Shown here in pieces: positions 4,820-11,253 of a stretch of DNA of 11,253 bases (position 1 is the first letter of the stretch; the number at the start of each line of letters is the position of its first letter). The notes under the pieces were generated by a model that was given only the letters and a program-made list of their open reading frames with translations, was not told where the DNA came from and searched no databases. The translations under genes and the position numbers were made by a program. The stretch is from NCBI GenBank assembly GCA_002320285.1, contig DCKE01000012.1, positions 1-11,253 of the forward strand. Reading direction: 5' to 3'. Origin of the DNA: Flavobacteriaceae bacterium UBA1682. GTDB lineage: Bacteria > Bacteroidota > Bacteroidia > Flavobacteriales > Flavobacteriaceae.

Positions 4820-6909
4820 GTCCAAAACCTATTAAGTTTAGATATTTAGATCGCGAAAAAAGCTGGTTGGCTTTTAATGAGAGGGTACTACAAGAAGCTG
4901 GAGATCCGTCCGTGCCTTTGTTAGATCGGCTTCGGTTTTTAGGGATTTTCTCCAATAATTTAGATGAGTTTTTTAGGGTTCGTTATGCCGCTGTACGTCG
5001 CTTTACCTTGTCGGGTAATGCGCATAAAAAATTAGAAAGTGGTATTACCGCTCAGGATTTGATTGCGCAAATCACGAAGATTGTGATCAATCAGCAAACG
5101 GAGAGTTTACGGATTCTTAAGGAAATCGAAGACAAACTTCAGCATCACGGTATATTCGTGTTGGATGAAACTCAAATCAACAAACAACAACAGAATTTTG
5201 TAAAGGAATTTTTCCTGCATCAGGTTAGTCCCGATTTGGTGACGATTATTTTAAATGATTTGGCAGAGTTCCCTTTGTTAAAAGATACATCGGGTTATTT
5301 GGCTGTGAAACTGGTGATGAAACAACCGTCGGAAATCAATCCTTTAAAAAAGGAAATTCGATATGCCATCGTTGAAATTCCCAATACCATTAACCGCTTT
5401 GTCGAATTACCATCGCAAGACAATCAGAAGAATATTATATTATTAGACGATATCATTCGATTTAATTTGCATCATATTTTTAGTATTTTTAACTATGAGA
5501 GTATTTCGGCTCACATGATTAAGATTACCAGGGATGCAGAGTTAGACTTTGATACCGATTTACACAAATCCTTTGTCGAAAAGATTTGGACCAGTGTTCG
5601 CGATAGGCGCGATGGGGAATTGGTTCGTTTTGTTTACGACCAATCGATGGACAACGATACTTTGGTCTTTTTATTAGGTCGGGTAAAAATCGAGGCTATC
5701 GACAGTATAATTCCCGGTGGGCGTTACCACAATAGAAGGGATTATATGAATTTCCCGACTTTGGGAAGAACGGATTTGATCTCGCAAAACGACGCGCCTT
5801 TGCCCGTACCGGGTTTGAGTTTTGAGGGTAGTGTGATCGATGAAATTCAACGTCGCGATTTTATGATACACACTCCCTATCAGTCCTTTTCGTATATCGT
5901 CAGATTTTTGCGTGAAGCGGCATTAGATCCGAGAGTGCTGTCGATTAAAATCACTTTATACCGATTGGCTAAAAATTCACAAGTGATTAGCTCGTTGATC
6001 AATGCCGCAAAAAACGGAAAAAAGGTCATCGTACAAATTGAATTGCAAGCTCGTTTTGACGAGGTTAGTAATATTTACTATGCGGAATTGATGCAAACCG
6101 AGGGAATCGAGCTGATTTTTGGTGTACGGGGTTTAAAAGTGCACAGTAAGATATGTGTGATTGAGCGCATGGAAAATAAAAAGGTCAAACGTTATGGATT
6201 TATATCAACCGGAAACTTTAATGAAAGTACGGCCAAGATTTATACCGATGTCACTCTATTGACCAGTCATTCCCAAATATTAAAAGATGTTTCCAAGATT
6301 TTCGACTTTCTACAGGTCAGTTATCGGGTACATAAATACAAACACTTACTGGTATCGCCTCATTATACCCGTTCCAAATTTTATAAATTGATCGAACGAG
6401 AAACCAAAAATGCACAGATGGGCAAGGAGGCTTATATCAAATTGAAGATGAATAGCTTGTCGGATATTAAAATGATAGACCGATTGTATGAAGCCAGTAA
6501 TGCTGGGGTTAAGATTCAATTGATTGTTCGTGGTATTTGTTGTTTGATTCCCGGTGTTCCTGGAATGAGTGATAATATCGAAGCGATCAGTATAGTAGAC
6601 AAATACTTAGAGCATTCCAGAGTATATATTTTTGGAAATGAAGGCAACCCCGACATCTATATATCGTCGGCAGACTTTATGACACGAAATTTAGATGATC
6701 GTGTTGAAGTTTCCTGTCCTATTTACGATACCAATATCAAAAAAGAACTGTTAGACACCTTTGCCATTGGTTGGAAGGGCAATATAAAAGCGCGTATACA
6801 CTCCGAAGATTTATCCAACGAATACCGTCATGAAGGGGAATCTGCCTTTCAAGCGCAAACGCAGACCTACAGATATTTTAGAGACCAATTAGATGTAAAT
6901 TTAGACTAG
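4816..6909 (+). CDS. ppk1: Polyphosphate kinase PPK1
   Basis: Reversibly transfers the gamma-phosphate of ATP to a growing inorganic polyphosphate chain through an autophosphorylated histidine; membrane-associated or cytoplasmic. The 697-residue product has normal length and all four domains. N domain: RYLDREKSWLAFNERVL (9-25) and FLGIFSNNLDEFF (41-53), with the Asn used for ATP contact. Head domain: about 110-320. The two phospholipase-D-like C domains hold TLYRLA (380-385), ELQARFDE (409-416), LKVHSKICVIE (440-450) with His443 as the likely phosphorylated residue, STGNFNE (464-470), LEHSRVYIF (598-606) with the second His600, and SSADFMTRNLDDRVEV (617-632). No active-site residue is missing. 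It overlaps sixA by 4 bases and stops (TAG) 4 bases before ppx, so the three genes form one operon. Confidence 0.98.
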   Translation: MSPKPIKFRYLDREKSWLAFNERVLQEAGDPSVPLLDRLRFLGIFSNNLDEFFRVRYAAVRRFTLSGNAHKKLESGITAQDLIAQITKIVINQQTESLRILKEIEDKLQHHGIFVLDETQINKQQQNFVKEFFLHQVSPDLVTIILNDLAEFPLLKDTSGYLAVKLVMKQPSEINPLKKEIRYAIVEIPNTINRFVELPSQDNQKNIILLDDIIRFNLHHIFSIFNYESISAHMIKITRDAELDFDTDLHKSFVEKIWTSVRDRRDGELVRFVYDQSMDNDTLVFLLGRVKIEAIDSIIPGGRYHNRRDYMNFPTLGRTDLISQNDAPLPVPGLSFEGSVIDEIQRRDFMIHTPYQSFSYIVRFLREAALDPRVLSIKITLYRLAKNSQVISSLINAAKNGKKVIVQIELQARFDEVSNIYYAELMQTEGIELIFGVRGLKVHSKICVIERMENKKVKRYGFISTGNFNESTAKIYTDVTLLTSHSQILKDVSKIFDFLQVSYRVHKYKHLLVSPHYTRSKFYKLIERETKNAQMGKEAYIKLKMNSLSDIKMIDRLYEASNAGVKIQLIVRGICCLIPGVPGMSDNIEAISIVDKYLEHSRVYIFGNEGNPDIYISSADFMTRNLDDRVEVSCPIYDTNIKKELLDTFAIGWKGNIKARIHSEDLSNEYRHEGESAFQAQTQTYRYFRDQLDVNLD

Positions 6910-6913
6910 TGCT

Positions 6914-7825
6914 ATGTTAAAAATAAAGAGATACGCAGCCATTGATATTGGTTCTAATGCGATGCGCTTATTGATTATGAATATTATAGAAGAAGAAGGC
7001 AAACCTACTATTTTTAGTAAGAGTTCGTTAATTCGCGTTCCGATTCGTTTGGGGCAAGATGCCTTTACGGTAGGCGAGATATCGGAAGAGAATATTTCGC
7101 GTATGCTCGATGCTATGAAAGCCTTTAAGTTGTTGATGCGCGTCTATAAAGTGGAGCGATTTATGGCTTGTGCCACGTCGGCCATGCGCGAAGCTTATAA
7201 CAGTCAGGATATTGTCGATTTGATTTTGGAGGAAACCGGAATTAAAATTGCTGTAATTGATGGAAAAAAAGAGGCTAGCATTATCGCTTCGTCAGATTTA
7301 AAACAATACATCACATCGGATAAAACGGTCTTGTATGTTGATGTGGGCGGGGGAAGTACTGAGTTTACCTTGTTTACCAATGGAAAAGCTTCGGTATCGA
7401 AGTCGTTTAAAAACGGTACCGTGCGTTTAATCAATAATATGGTGACGGATTCGGTGTGGAATGAGATTGAAAAATGGTTGAAAATTCAGACCGAACAGCA
7501 TCAGGATATCTTATTGATAGGGTCGGGAGGCAATATCAATAAAATTTTTAAAATGTCGCGTAAGGCACAAGACAAACCTTTGGGATACCTCTACCTAATG
7601 ACGCAGTTAAACCTGCTGAAATCGCTGACTTATGAGCAACGAATAGCTACGTTGGGATTAAATCCCGATCGAGCTGATGTGATTATACCGGCTTTAAAAA
7701 TCTATGTCAATGCGATGAAATGGAGTGGTGCAAAGCAGATTTTTGTTCCCAAAATAGGGCTTTCTGATGGTGTGGTTAAAGCAATTTATTACAACAGCAT
7801 TCCGTTGGAATATCAAGATCTGTAA
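6914..7825 (+). CDS. ppx: Exopolyphosphatase of the Ppx/GppA family (short form)
   Basis: Hydrolyses terminal phosphates from polyphosphate, or pppGpp to ppGpp in GppA-like members; cytoplasmic. The 303 residues cover the two actin/ASKHA-fold lobes only; the C-terminal HD-like domain of the 500-residue E. coli PPX is absent, as in many short Ppx proteins. Visible motifs: phosphate 1 AAIDIGSNAMRLLI (8-21) with Asp11, ATSAMREA (87-94), DGKKEASII (116-124) where Glu120 is the likely catalytic base (the first residue of the usual Glu-Glu pair is Lys here), phosphate 2 VDVGGGSTEF (142-151), adenosine-type IGSGGNINKI (202-211) and NPDRADVIIPAL (250-261). It starts 4 bases after the ppk1 stop, so polyphosphate synthesis and breakdown are expressed together. 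Which of the two substrates is preferred cannot be told from sequence alone. Confidence 0.93.
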   Translation: MLKIKRYAAIDIGSNAMRLLIMNIIEEEGKPTIFSKSSLIRVPIRLGQDAFTVGEISEENISRMLDAMKAFKLLMRVYKVERFMACATSAMREAYNSQDIVDLILEETGIKIAVIDGKKEASIIASSDLKQYITSDKTVLYVDVGGGSTEFTLFTNGKASVSKSFKNGTVRLINNMVTDSVWNEIEKWLKIQTEQHQDILLIGSGGNINKIFKMSRKAQDKPLGYLYLMTQLNLLKSLTYEQRIATLGLNPDRADVIIPALKIYVNAMKWSGAKQIFVPKIGLSDGVVKAIYYNSIPLEYQDL

Positions 7826-7888
7826 GTATACGATGCGATTGGTGTTTGTATTTCGCTTTTGGATTTTGAATTAATTTTAGGTTCAGAA

Positions 7889-7922
7889 TTTGAAATTGGA
7901 ATTGATGCTCCTTTTAGATTTG
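7889..7922 (+). promoter_or_regulatory. Candidate promoter upstream of the deacetylase gene (TTTG-N22-TAGATTTG)
   Basis: TTTG (7889-7892) and TAGATTTG (7915-7922) are 22 nt apart, at the long end of the allowed range. The -7 box lies in the left arm of the 12-bp inverted repeat, and its reverse copy in the right arm gives the same box on the minus strand. It would leave a leader of over 200 nt. Confidence 0.25.
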
Positions 7923-7951
7923 TCTTTTTATAAAAGTGGCAAATCTAAAAG
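7911..7951. repeat. 12-bp perfect inverted repeat with inner hairpin, after ppx
   Basis: CTTTTAGATTTG (7911-7922) and CAAATCTAAAAG (7940-7951) are exact reverse complements. Inside the 17-nt loop CTTTT (7924-7928) and AAAAG (7932-7936) can pair as well. No T-run follows on either strand, so it is not a standard intrinsic terminator, but it may end or protect the sixA-ppk1-ppx transcript, or be an operator. The rest of the 307-bp gap 7826-8132 is A/T-rich with stop codons in all frames, and I see no gene in it. Confidence 0.7.
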
Positions 7952-8132
7952 AAGTATAAAATATGAAGATAAAAAATGAGTTCAATTTACGGAATGTGTA
8001 TTTTAGGAGCTGTTTTTAAGGGGTGTTGTCGGTAATAATTCTTATTTATTGTTTTTTTGTAACTTTTTAATGTTTATTATTGTGTAATAATTAATCTTTA
8101 ATGGTTGTTTACCGCAGATTCAATTCTACACA

Positions 8133-9131
8133 ATGGGACTGGTTAAAAATGTTTTATATGCCGCTTCACATAAAAAATTCTTAAAATTTTTTATGAGGCA
8201 GATTATCCTTCCTTATTACCACATCATAAAGGATCATCCTGTTGCACATATAGAGCATTTATATAAATACAAAACTTGCCAACAATTTGAATGTGATTTA
8301 GATTTGTTATTAATGCATTATAATCCTATAGATCCCAGAGCTATAATTGATGGTAATACGCTTAAAAGAAATTCTTTTTTATTGACTTTTGACGACGGTC
8401 TACAGGAAGTTTATACCGATATATATCCGATACTCAAGAAGAAAAACATCAGTGCAATCTTTTTTATAAATCCAAATTTTGTAGATAATAATGAAATATT
8501 GTATAAACATGCCTTAAGCATCATAATCTCGCATTTAAAGAAGAATCAATGCGATCCAAAGATTTTAGATAAAATAGGACTTATATTTGGATTTAGCTAT
8601 AGTACTAATGTTGATTTTAATCAGAAACTTTTAAAAATAAAGTTTTCGGATAGAAAGAAATTAAATGATGTTTTTAAACTTTTGGATTTAGATATTAAAC
8701 ACTATCTTGAACTAAACAAACCGTATATTACTTCTTTACAAATAGAAGAAATGATGGCAGATGGTTTTTATTTTGGCGGACACACTTTGTCACATCCTCC
8801 ACTAAATCAGCTTTCACATGAACAGCAAAAGGCAGAGATTATAAATTCCGTAGATTGGCTGAAACATAATTTCAAACTTGATTATTCTCTTTTCGCTTTT
8901 CCTTTTTCGGATAAATCTATATCAAATCAATTGATTCAAGAGTTATTTGAATATGATAGCCACATCAAGCTTTTTGGAAACTCCGGTATAAAAAGTGATG
9001 TGGATCATAGAATTATTCAACGTTTTTCTTTAGAAAACCCTGCAAGGGAGACGGGGAAACAAATTGTCACAGAAAATTTATATAAATACTATAATAAAAT
9101 AGTGGGCAAGTATCATATCAAAAGAGCATGA
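8133..9131 (+). CDS. Polysaccharide deacetylase (NodB-homology domain)
   Basis: A carbohydrate esterase 4 type protein expected to remove N-acetyl (or O-acetyl) groups from a glycan or a lipid-linked sugar, using a divalent metal. The 332 residues contain motif 1 LLTFDDG (83-89) with Asp87 and Asp88, motif 2 GGHTLSHP (215-222) with metal ligands His217 and His221, and motif 3 FAFPFS (254-259) in place of the usual R-x-P-x-G/S. A long insert (about 113-200) between motifs 1 and 2, rich in Lys, Ile and Leu, is seen in members linked to O-antigen and exopolysaccharide synthesis. There is no signal peptide: the N-terminus is basic and amphipathic, so it probably acts on the cytoplasmic side. It overlaps the next gene by 4 bases (ATGA). 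Base composition is clearly more A/T-rich than that of ppk1 or ppx, which hints at transfer. Confidence 0.88.
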   Translation: MGLVKNVLYAASHKKFLKFFMRQIILPYYHIIKDHPVAHIEHLYKYKTCQQFECDLDLLLMHYNPIDPRAIIDGNTLKRNSFLLTFDDGLQEVYTDIYPILKKKNISAIFFINPNFVDNNEILYKHALSIIISHLKKNQCDPKILDKIGLIFGFSYSTNVDFNQKLLKIKFSDRKKLNDVFKLLDLDIKHYLELNKPYITSLQIEEMMADGFYFGGHTLSHPPLNQLSHEQQKAEIINSVDWLKHNFKLDYSLFAFPFSDKSISNQLIQELFEYDSHIKLFGNSGIKSDVDHRIIQRFSLENPARETGKQIVTENLYKYYNKIVGKYHIKRA

Positions 9132-10240
9132 TAGAAATTAAGAAAATATATAAAAGCGATGTATCGGAAGTGATTGATAATGAGGACTTTTGGAATCATT
9201 CGTTTTTGGCTACAAGCAAGCACAGGCTGTTGGCACATTTTAAAAACCCGCATTTAGAGGATGGAGATCTGGTGCTGTTGTTGGCTTATATGCAAGGTGA
9301 GCTGGTAGGGTATATGGGGGTATTTATCGATATTATAAGGATTAACAATAAAACGGAAAAAATCGGATGGCTTTCTACCTGGTGGGTAGATCCTAAAACT
9401 AAAGGAACGGGAATTGGTCGGGAATTACTCAATACGATGTATGCAGAAAATCACGGAAAAATAGGGATTTCTCAATTTACACCTAGTGCTAAACGCGTTT
9501 ATGATAAATCGGGTTATTTTACCACCTTAAAAACCAATCGGGGAATTAAAGCAGTACTGCGAAGTAACCTCAGTTTTGTGATACCCCAGTTGTTTCCAAA
9601 AAGCAGTAAACTCGCGGGTTTCTTTAACAACGTCGATCACTTTTTGAATTTCTTTATAAATATAAAACTGCGTTTTCAGCGTAGTTTAATCAACAAACGC
9701 TTAGACAATATTCAAGTTGAGTATCTTCAAACACTTGATCGAGAAACCCTATTGCTGATAAATCGGTTTAATACTGATGATTTGTCGATAAAAGATCAGT
9801 CATTTTTTGAATGGTTAAAAGCGTATAATTGGGTTCTAAAAGCCCCTTTATTATCGTTGACTAATCATCGGAAATACGCCTTTTCGATTTACGATAAAGC
9901 TTTTGAATTTTCATTTATAAAGGTCATTAAGGATAACCGTTGTGTTGGTTTTATTGTTCTACAGAAACGAAATTATGTGACCAAAGTTTTGTTCACTTAT
10001 TATGATTCATCCATTAACACTAGTGAAATGGCTGATCTCATCAAACTTCAGACGATCCAACAAAACACGAGAGAAATCATTTGTTATGACGAGGCTTTAT
10101 GCACAAATTTTAAGCAGTCCTCTATATTTTTATATAAGACCAACAAAGTGAAACATTCGATTATATCGAAAGCATTTGATAAGACTGATTTTACAGATAC
10201 TAGAATGCATTTTGGTGATGGTGATTGTTCGTTTGCTTGA
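9128..10240 (+). CDS. GNAT-family N-acyltransferase, probably glycan-modifying
   Basis: The N-terminal part (about 1-140) is a GNAT domain: GDLVLLLAYMQGELVGYMGV (46-65, strands 2-3), then STWWVDPKTKGTGIGRELL (83-101), where KGTGIG is the acyl-CoA pyrophosphate loop (Q/R-x-x-G-x-G/A), and SAKRVYDKSGYF (120-131), the usual end helix and strand. The remainder (about 190-340) looks like a second, degenerate GNAT-like fold with RCVGFIVLQKRN (271-282) but no acyl-CoA loop. The C-terminus MHFGDGDCSFA resembles endings of related Bacteroidota proteins. It begins inside the stop of the deacetylase gene, so the two are translated together and likely act on the same sugar, the amine freed by the deacetylase being a natural acceptor. 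The acyl donor and the sugar cannot be read from the sequence. A protein acetyltransferase role is less likely given the partner. Confidence 0.8.
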   Translation: MIEIKKIYKSDVSEVIDNEDFWNHSFLATSKHRLLAHFKNPHLEDGDLVLLLAYMQGELVGYMGVFIDIIRINNKTEKIGWLSTWWVDPKTKGTGIGRELLNTMYAENHGKIGISQFTPSAKRVYDKSGYFTTLKTNRGIKAVLRSNLSFVIPQLFPKSSKLAGFFNNVDHFLNFFINIKLRFQRSLINKRLDNIQVEYLQTLDRETLLLINRFNTDDLSIKDQSFFEWLKAYNWVLKAPLLSLTNHRKYAFSIYDKAFEFSFIKVIKDNRCVGFIVLQKRNYVTKVLFTYYDSSINTSEMADLIKLQTIQQNTREIICYDEALCTNFKQSSIFLYKTNKVKHSIISKAFDKTDFTDTRMHFGDGDCSFA

Positions 10241-10304
10241 TTTTTGAGTTTGTTATTGCATGGCTGCAAGGGGTAAATACCTCTTATATTAGTTTCAAAG
10301 TACC

Positions 10305-10312
10305 TATCTTTG
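10305..10312 (+). promoter_or_regulatory. -7 promoter box of the TIGR02757 gene (TATCTTTG)
   Basis: An exact TAnnTTTG match 31 bases before the ATG, giving a leader of about 25 nt. No good -33 TTG lies 17-23 nt upstream. It shows that the gene is probably transcribed separately from the deacetylase/GNAT pair. Confidence 0.5.
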
Positions 10313-10343
10313 CATACTAATATGTTAGAACGTTTACTATATC

Positions 10344-11114
10344 ATGATCATACCTGAAAATGAGTTAAAAGATTTTTTGGACTCCAAAGTTTTGCAATAC
10401 AATACGGTAGATTTTATTGAACCCGATCCGATTAGCGTACCACATCGCTATGCTGTAAAAGAAGATATTGAGATTGCGGGGTTTTTGGCATCTACTATAG
10501 CCTGGGGTAATCGTAAGATGATTACGAAGAATGGTCACCGGATGATGGATTTATTGGGTAATTCACCTTATGATTTTGTAATGAGTCACCACGAAGATCA
10601 ATTGGAGCAACTTCAAGGTTTTGTACACCGCACCTTTAATGCCAGTGATTTTAGCTATTTTATCAAAGCACTACAACATATTTATACGCACCACGGAGGT
10701 TTGGAACGCATTTTCACCACCCATCAAACCGACGATTCCTTACAGCCTGCTATTGAACAGTTACATCAACTGTTTTTCGAAATACCTCATCAAGTAAGAA
10801 CGCGAAAACACTTGGCTAATCCTGCTAAAGGATCGGTTGCTAAACGAATTAATATGTGCTTGCGTTGGTTTGTAAGAAATGACAATACTGGGGTTGATTT
10901 GGGTATTTGGAAAGGTATCCATCCTTCCAAGTTATCGTGTCCCTTAGATGTACATTCCGGTAATGTCGCTCGTAAACTTGGTCTGCTTAGCCGCAAACAA
11001 AACGATGGGAAAGCTTTACTAGAGTTGGACACCAGTCTGAGGATTTTGGACAAAAACGATCCCGTAAAATACGATTTTGCGCTGTTCGGACTTGGGATAT
11101 TTGAAGGTTTTTAA
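10344..11114 (+). CDS. TIGR02757/DUF2400 family protein (HhH-GPD-like fold suspected)
   Basis: A 256-residue soluble protein whose conserved blocks match the TIGR02757 (DUF2400) family: DPISVPHRYAVKEDIEIAGF (28-47), STIAWGNRKMI (50-60), SPYDFV (74-79), FVHRTFNASD (93-102), NPAKGSVAKRINMCLRWFVR (159-178), GVDLGIWKGI (183-192), PLDVHSGNVARKLGLLSRK (200-218) and DPVKYDFALFGLGI (239-252). The family is widespread in Bacteroidota and other phyla and has no proven function; its helical pattern and the spacing of conserved basic residues recall helix-hairpin-helix DNA glycosylases, but that link is an inference. The length is complete. The start at 10344 follows a -7 box directly, and no other start fits better. 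It is monocistronic. Confidence 0.9.
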   Translation: MIIPENELKDFLDSKVLQYNTVDFIEPDPISVPHRYAVKEDIEIAGFLASTIAWGNRKMITKNGHRMMDLLGNSPYDFVMSHHEDQLEQLQGFVHRTFNASDFSYFIKALQHIYTHHGGLERIFTTHQTDDSLQPAIEQLHQLFFEIPHQVRTRKHLANPAKGSVAKRINMCLRWFVRNDNTGVDLGIWKGIHPSKLSCPLDVHSGNVARKLGLLSRKQNDGKALLELDTSLRILDKNDPVKYDFALFGLGIFEGF

Positions 11115-11123
11115 GAATGATAT

Positions 11124-11172
11124 CGTGATTCGTTTTTCGAGAATCGTGATTCGTGATTCGAGAATCGTTTTT
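11124..11172. repeat. 7-bp tandem repeat array (CGNNNNT x 7)
   Basis: Seven back-to-back heptamers, each beginning CG and ending T, built from only three variants: A CGTGATT, B CGTTTTT, C CGAGAAT, in the order A-B-C-A-A-C-B, followed by CGG. It starts 9 bases after the TIGR02757 stop codon. Neighbouring units form short hairpins, such as GATT/AATC ahead of GTTTTT, so the end may work as a weak terminator. Confidence 0.85.
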
Positions 11173-11196
11173 CGGAAATGCTGTACGTCCCTGATA

Positions 11197-11208
11197 TAGG
11201 TTAACCTA
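11197..11208. promoter_or_regulatory. 12-bp perfect palindrome TAGGTTAACCTA, possible operator
   Basis: An exact palindrome 14 bases upstream of the possible start at 11223. A regulator-binding site is possible, but the only evidence is symmetry and position. Confidence 0.3.
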
Positions 11209-11222
11209 AAGAATCAATTTAT

Positions 11223-11253
11223 ATGAAAGCAAACATTCATACTATTAAGAAGC
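11223..11253 (+). CDS. Possible start of a further gene, cut by the window edge
   Basis: An ATG at 11223 opens a frame reading MKANIHTIKK up to the end of the window. The Lys-rich start is compatible with a signal peptide or an ordinary cytoplasmic protein; ten codons are too few to tell. The 108-bp spacing from the previous gene and the palindrome upstream make it a reasonable gene start. Confidence 0.4.
   Translation, partial: MKANIHTIKK

Noticed and set aside
10250..10285. Terminator after the GNAT gene (TTGCA/TGCAA hairpin at about 10255-10268)
   Set aside because: The stem is only 5 bp with no T-run behind it; too weak to list.

Overview
The window looks like a chromosomal segment of a member of the Bacteroidota, most probably a Flavobacteriia-type marine or environmental bacterium. 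Evidence: a protein ending in a Por-type (type IX secretion) C-terminal sorting domain, a DUF4199 membrane protein, a sixA-ppk1-ppx cluster, a TIGR02757/DUF2400 protein, low G+C, and promoters of the Bacteroidota form (TTG, about 19 nt, then TAnnTTTG) ahead of several genes. No phage, transposase or CRISPR is visible; most of the window is ordinary core genome.

Layout. 1-1344 (+) is the 3' part of a secreted beta-propeller-like protein. 1369-1821 (-) is smpB, convergent with it. 1856-2740 is the most unusual part: two identical tRNA-Tyr(GTA) genes on the minus strand, each with its own promoter and terminator, inside a 154/155-bp duplication. Between them (and also downstream of the first copy) lies a degenerate tandem array of 8-bp units, part of which has been amplified as two 130-bp direct repeats. 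2818-4166 (-) holds kdsA (Kdo-8-phosphate synthase) and a DUF4199 membrane protein. 4331-7825 (+) is a tightly packed operon of a SixA-like histidine phosphatase, polyphosphate kinase (PPK1) and a short exopolyphosphatase (PPX), so synthesis and breakdown of polyphosphate are encoded together, with sixA and ppk1 overlapping by 4 bases. 7826-8132 is an A/T-rich non-coding gap with a 12-bp perfect inverted repeat. 8133-10240 (+) is a second coupled pair, a NodB-type polysaccharide deacetylase and a GNAT acyltransferase, probably a glycan-modifying module; the deacetylase gene is visibly more A/T-rich than its neighbours. 10344-11114 (+) is a TIGR02757 protein, followed by a 49-bp array of exact 7-bp units, and the first ten codons of what may be a further gene run off the right edge.

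The best candidates for something little described are the two short-period satellites (8-bp and 7-bp), the tRNA duplication built around the first of them, the phosphohistidine link suggested by sixA-ppk1 coupling, and the deacetylase/acyltransferase pair. I did not find a convincing new defence or mobile system.
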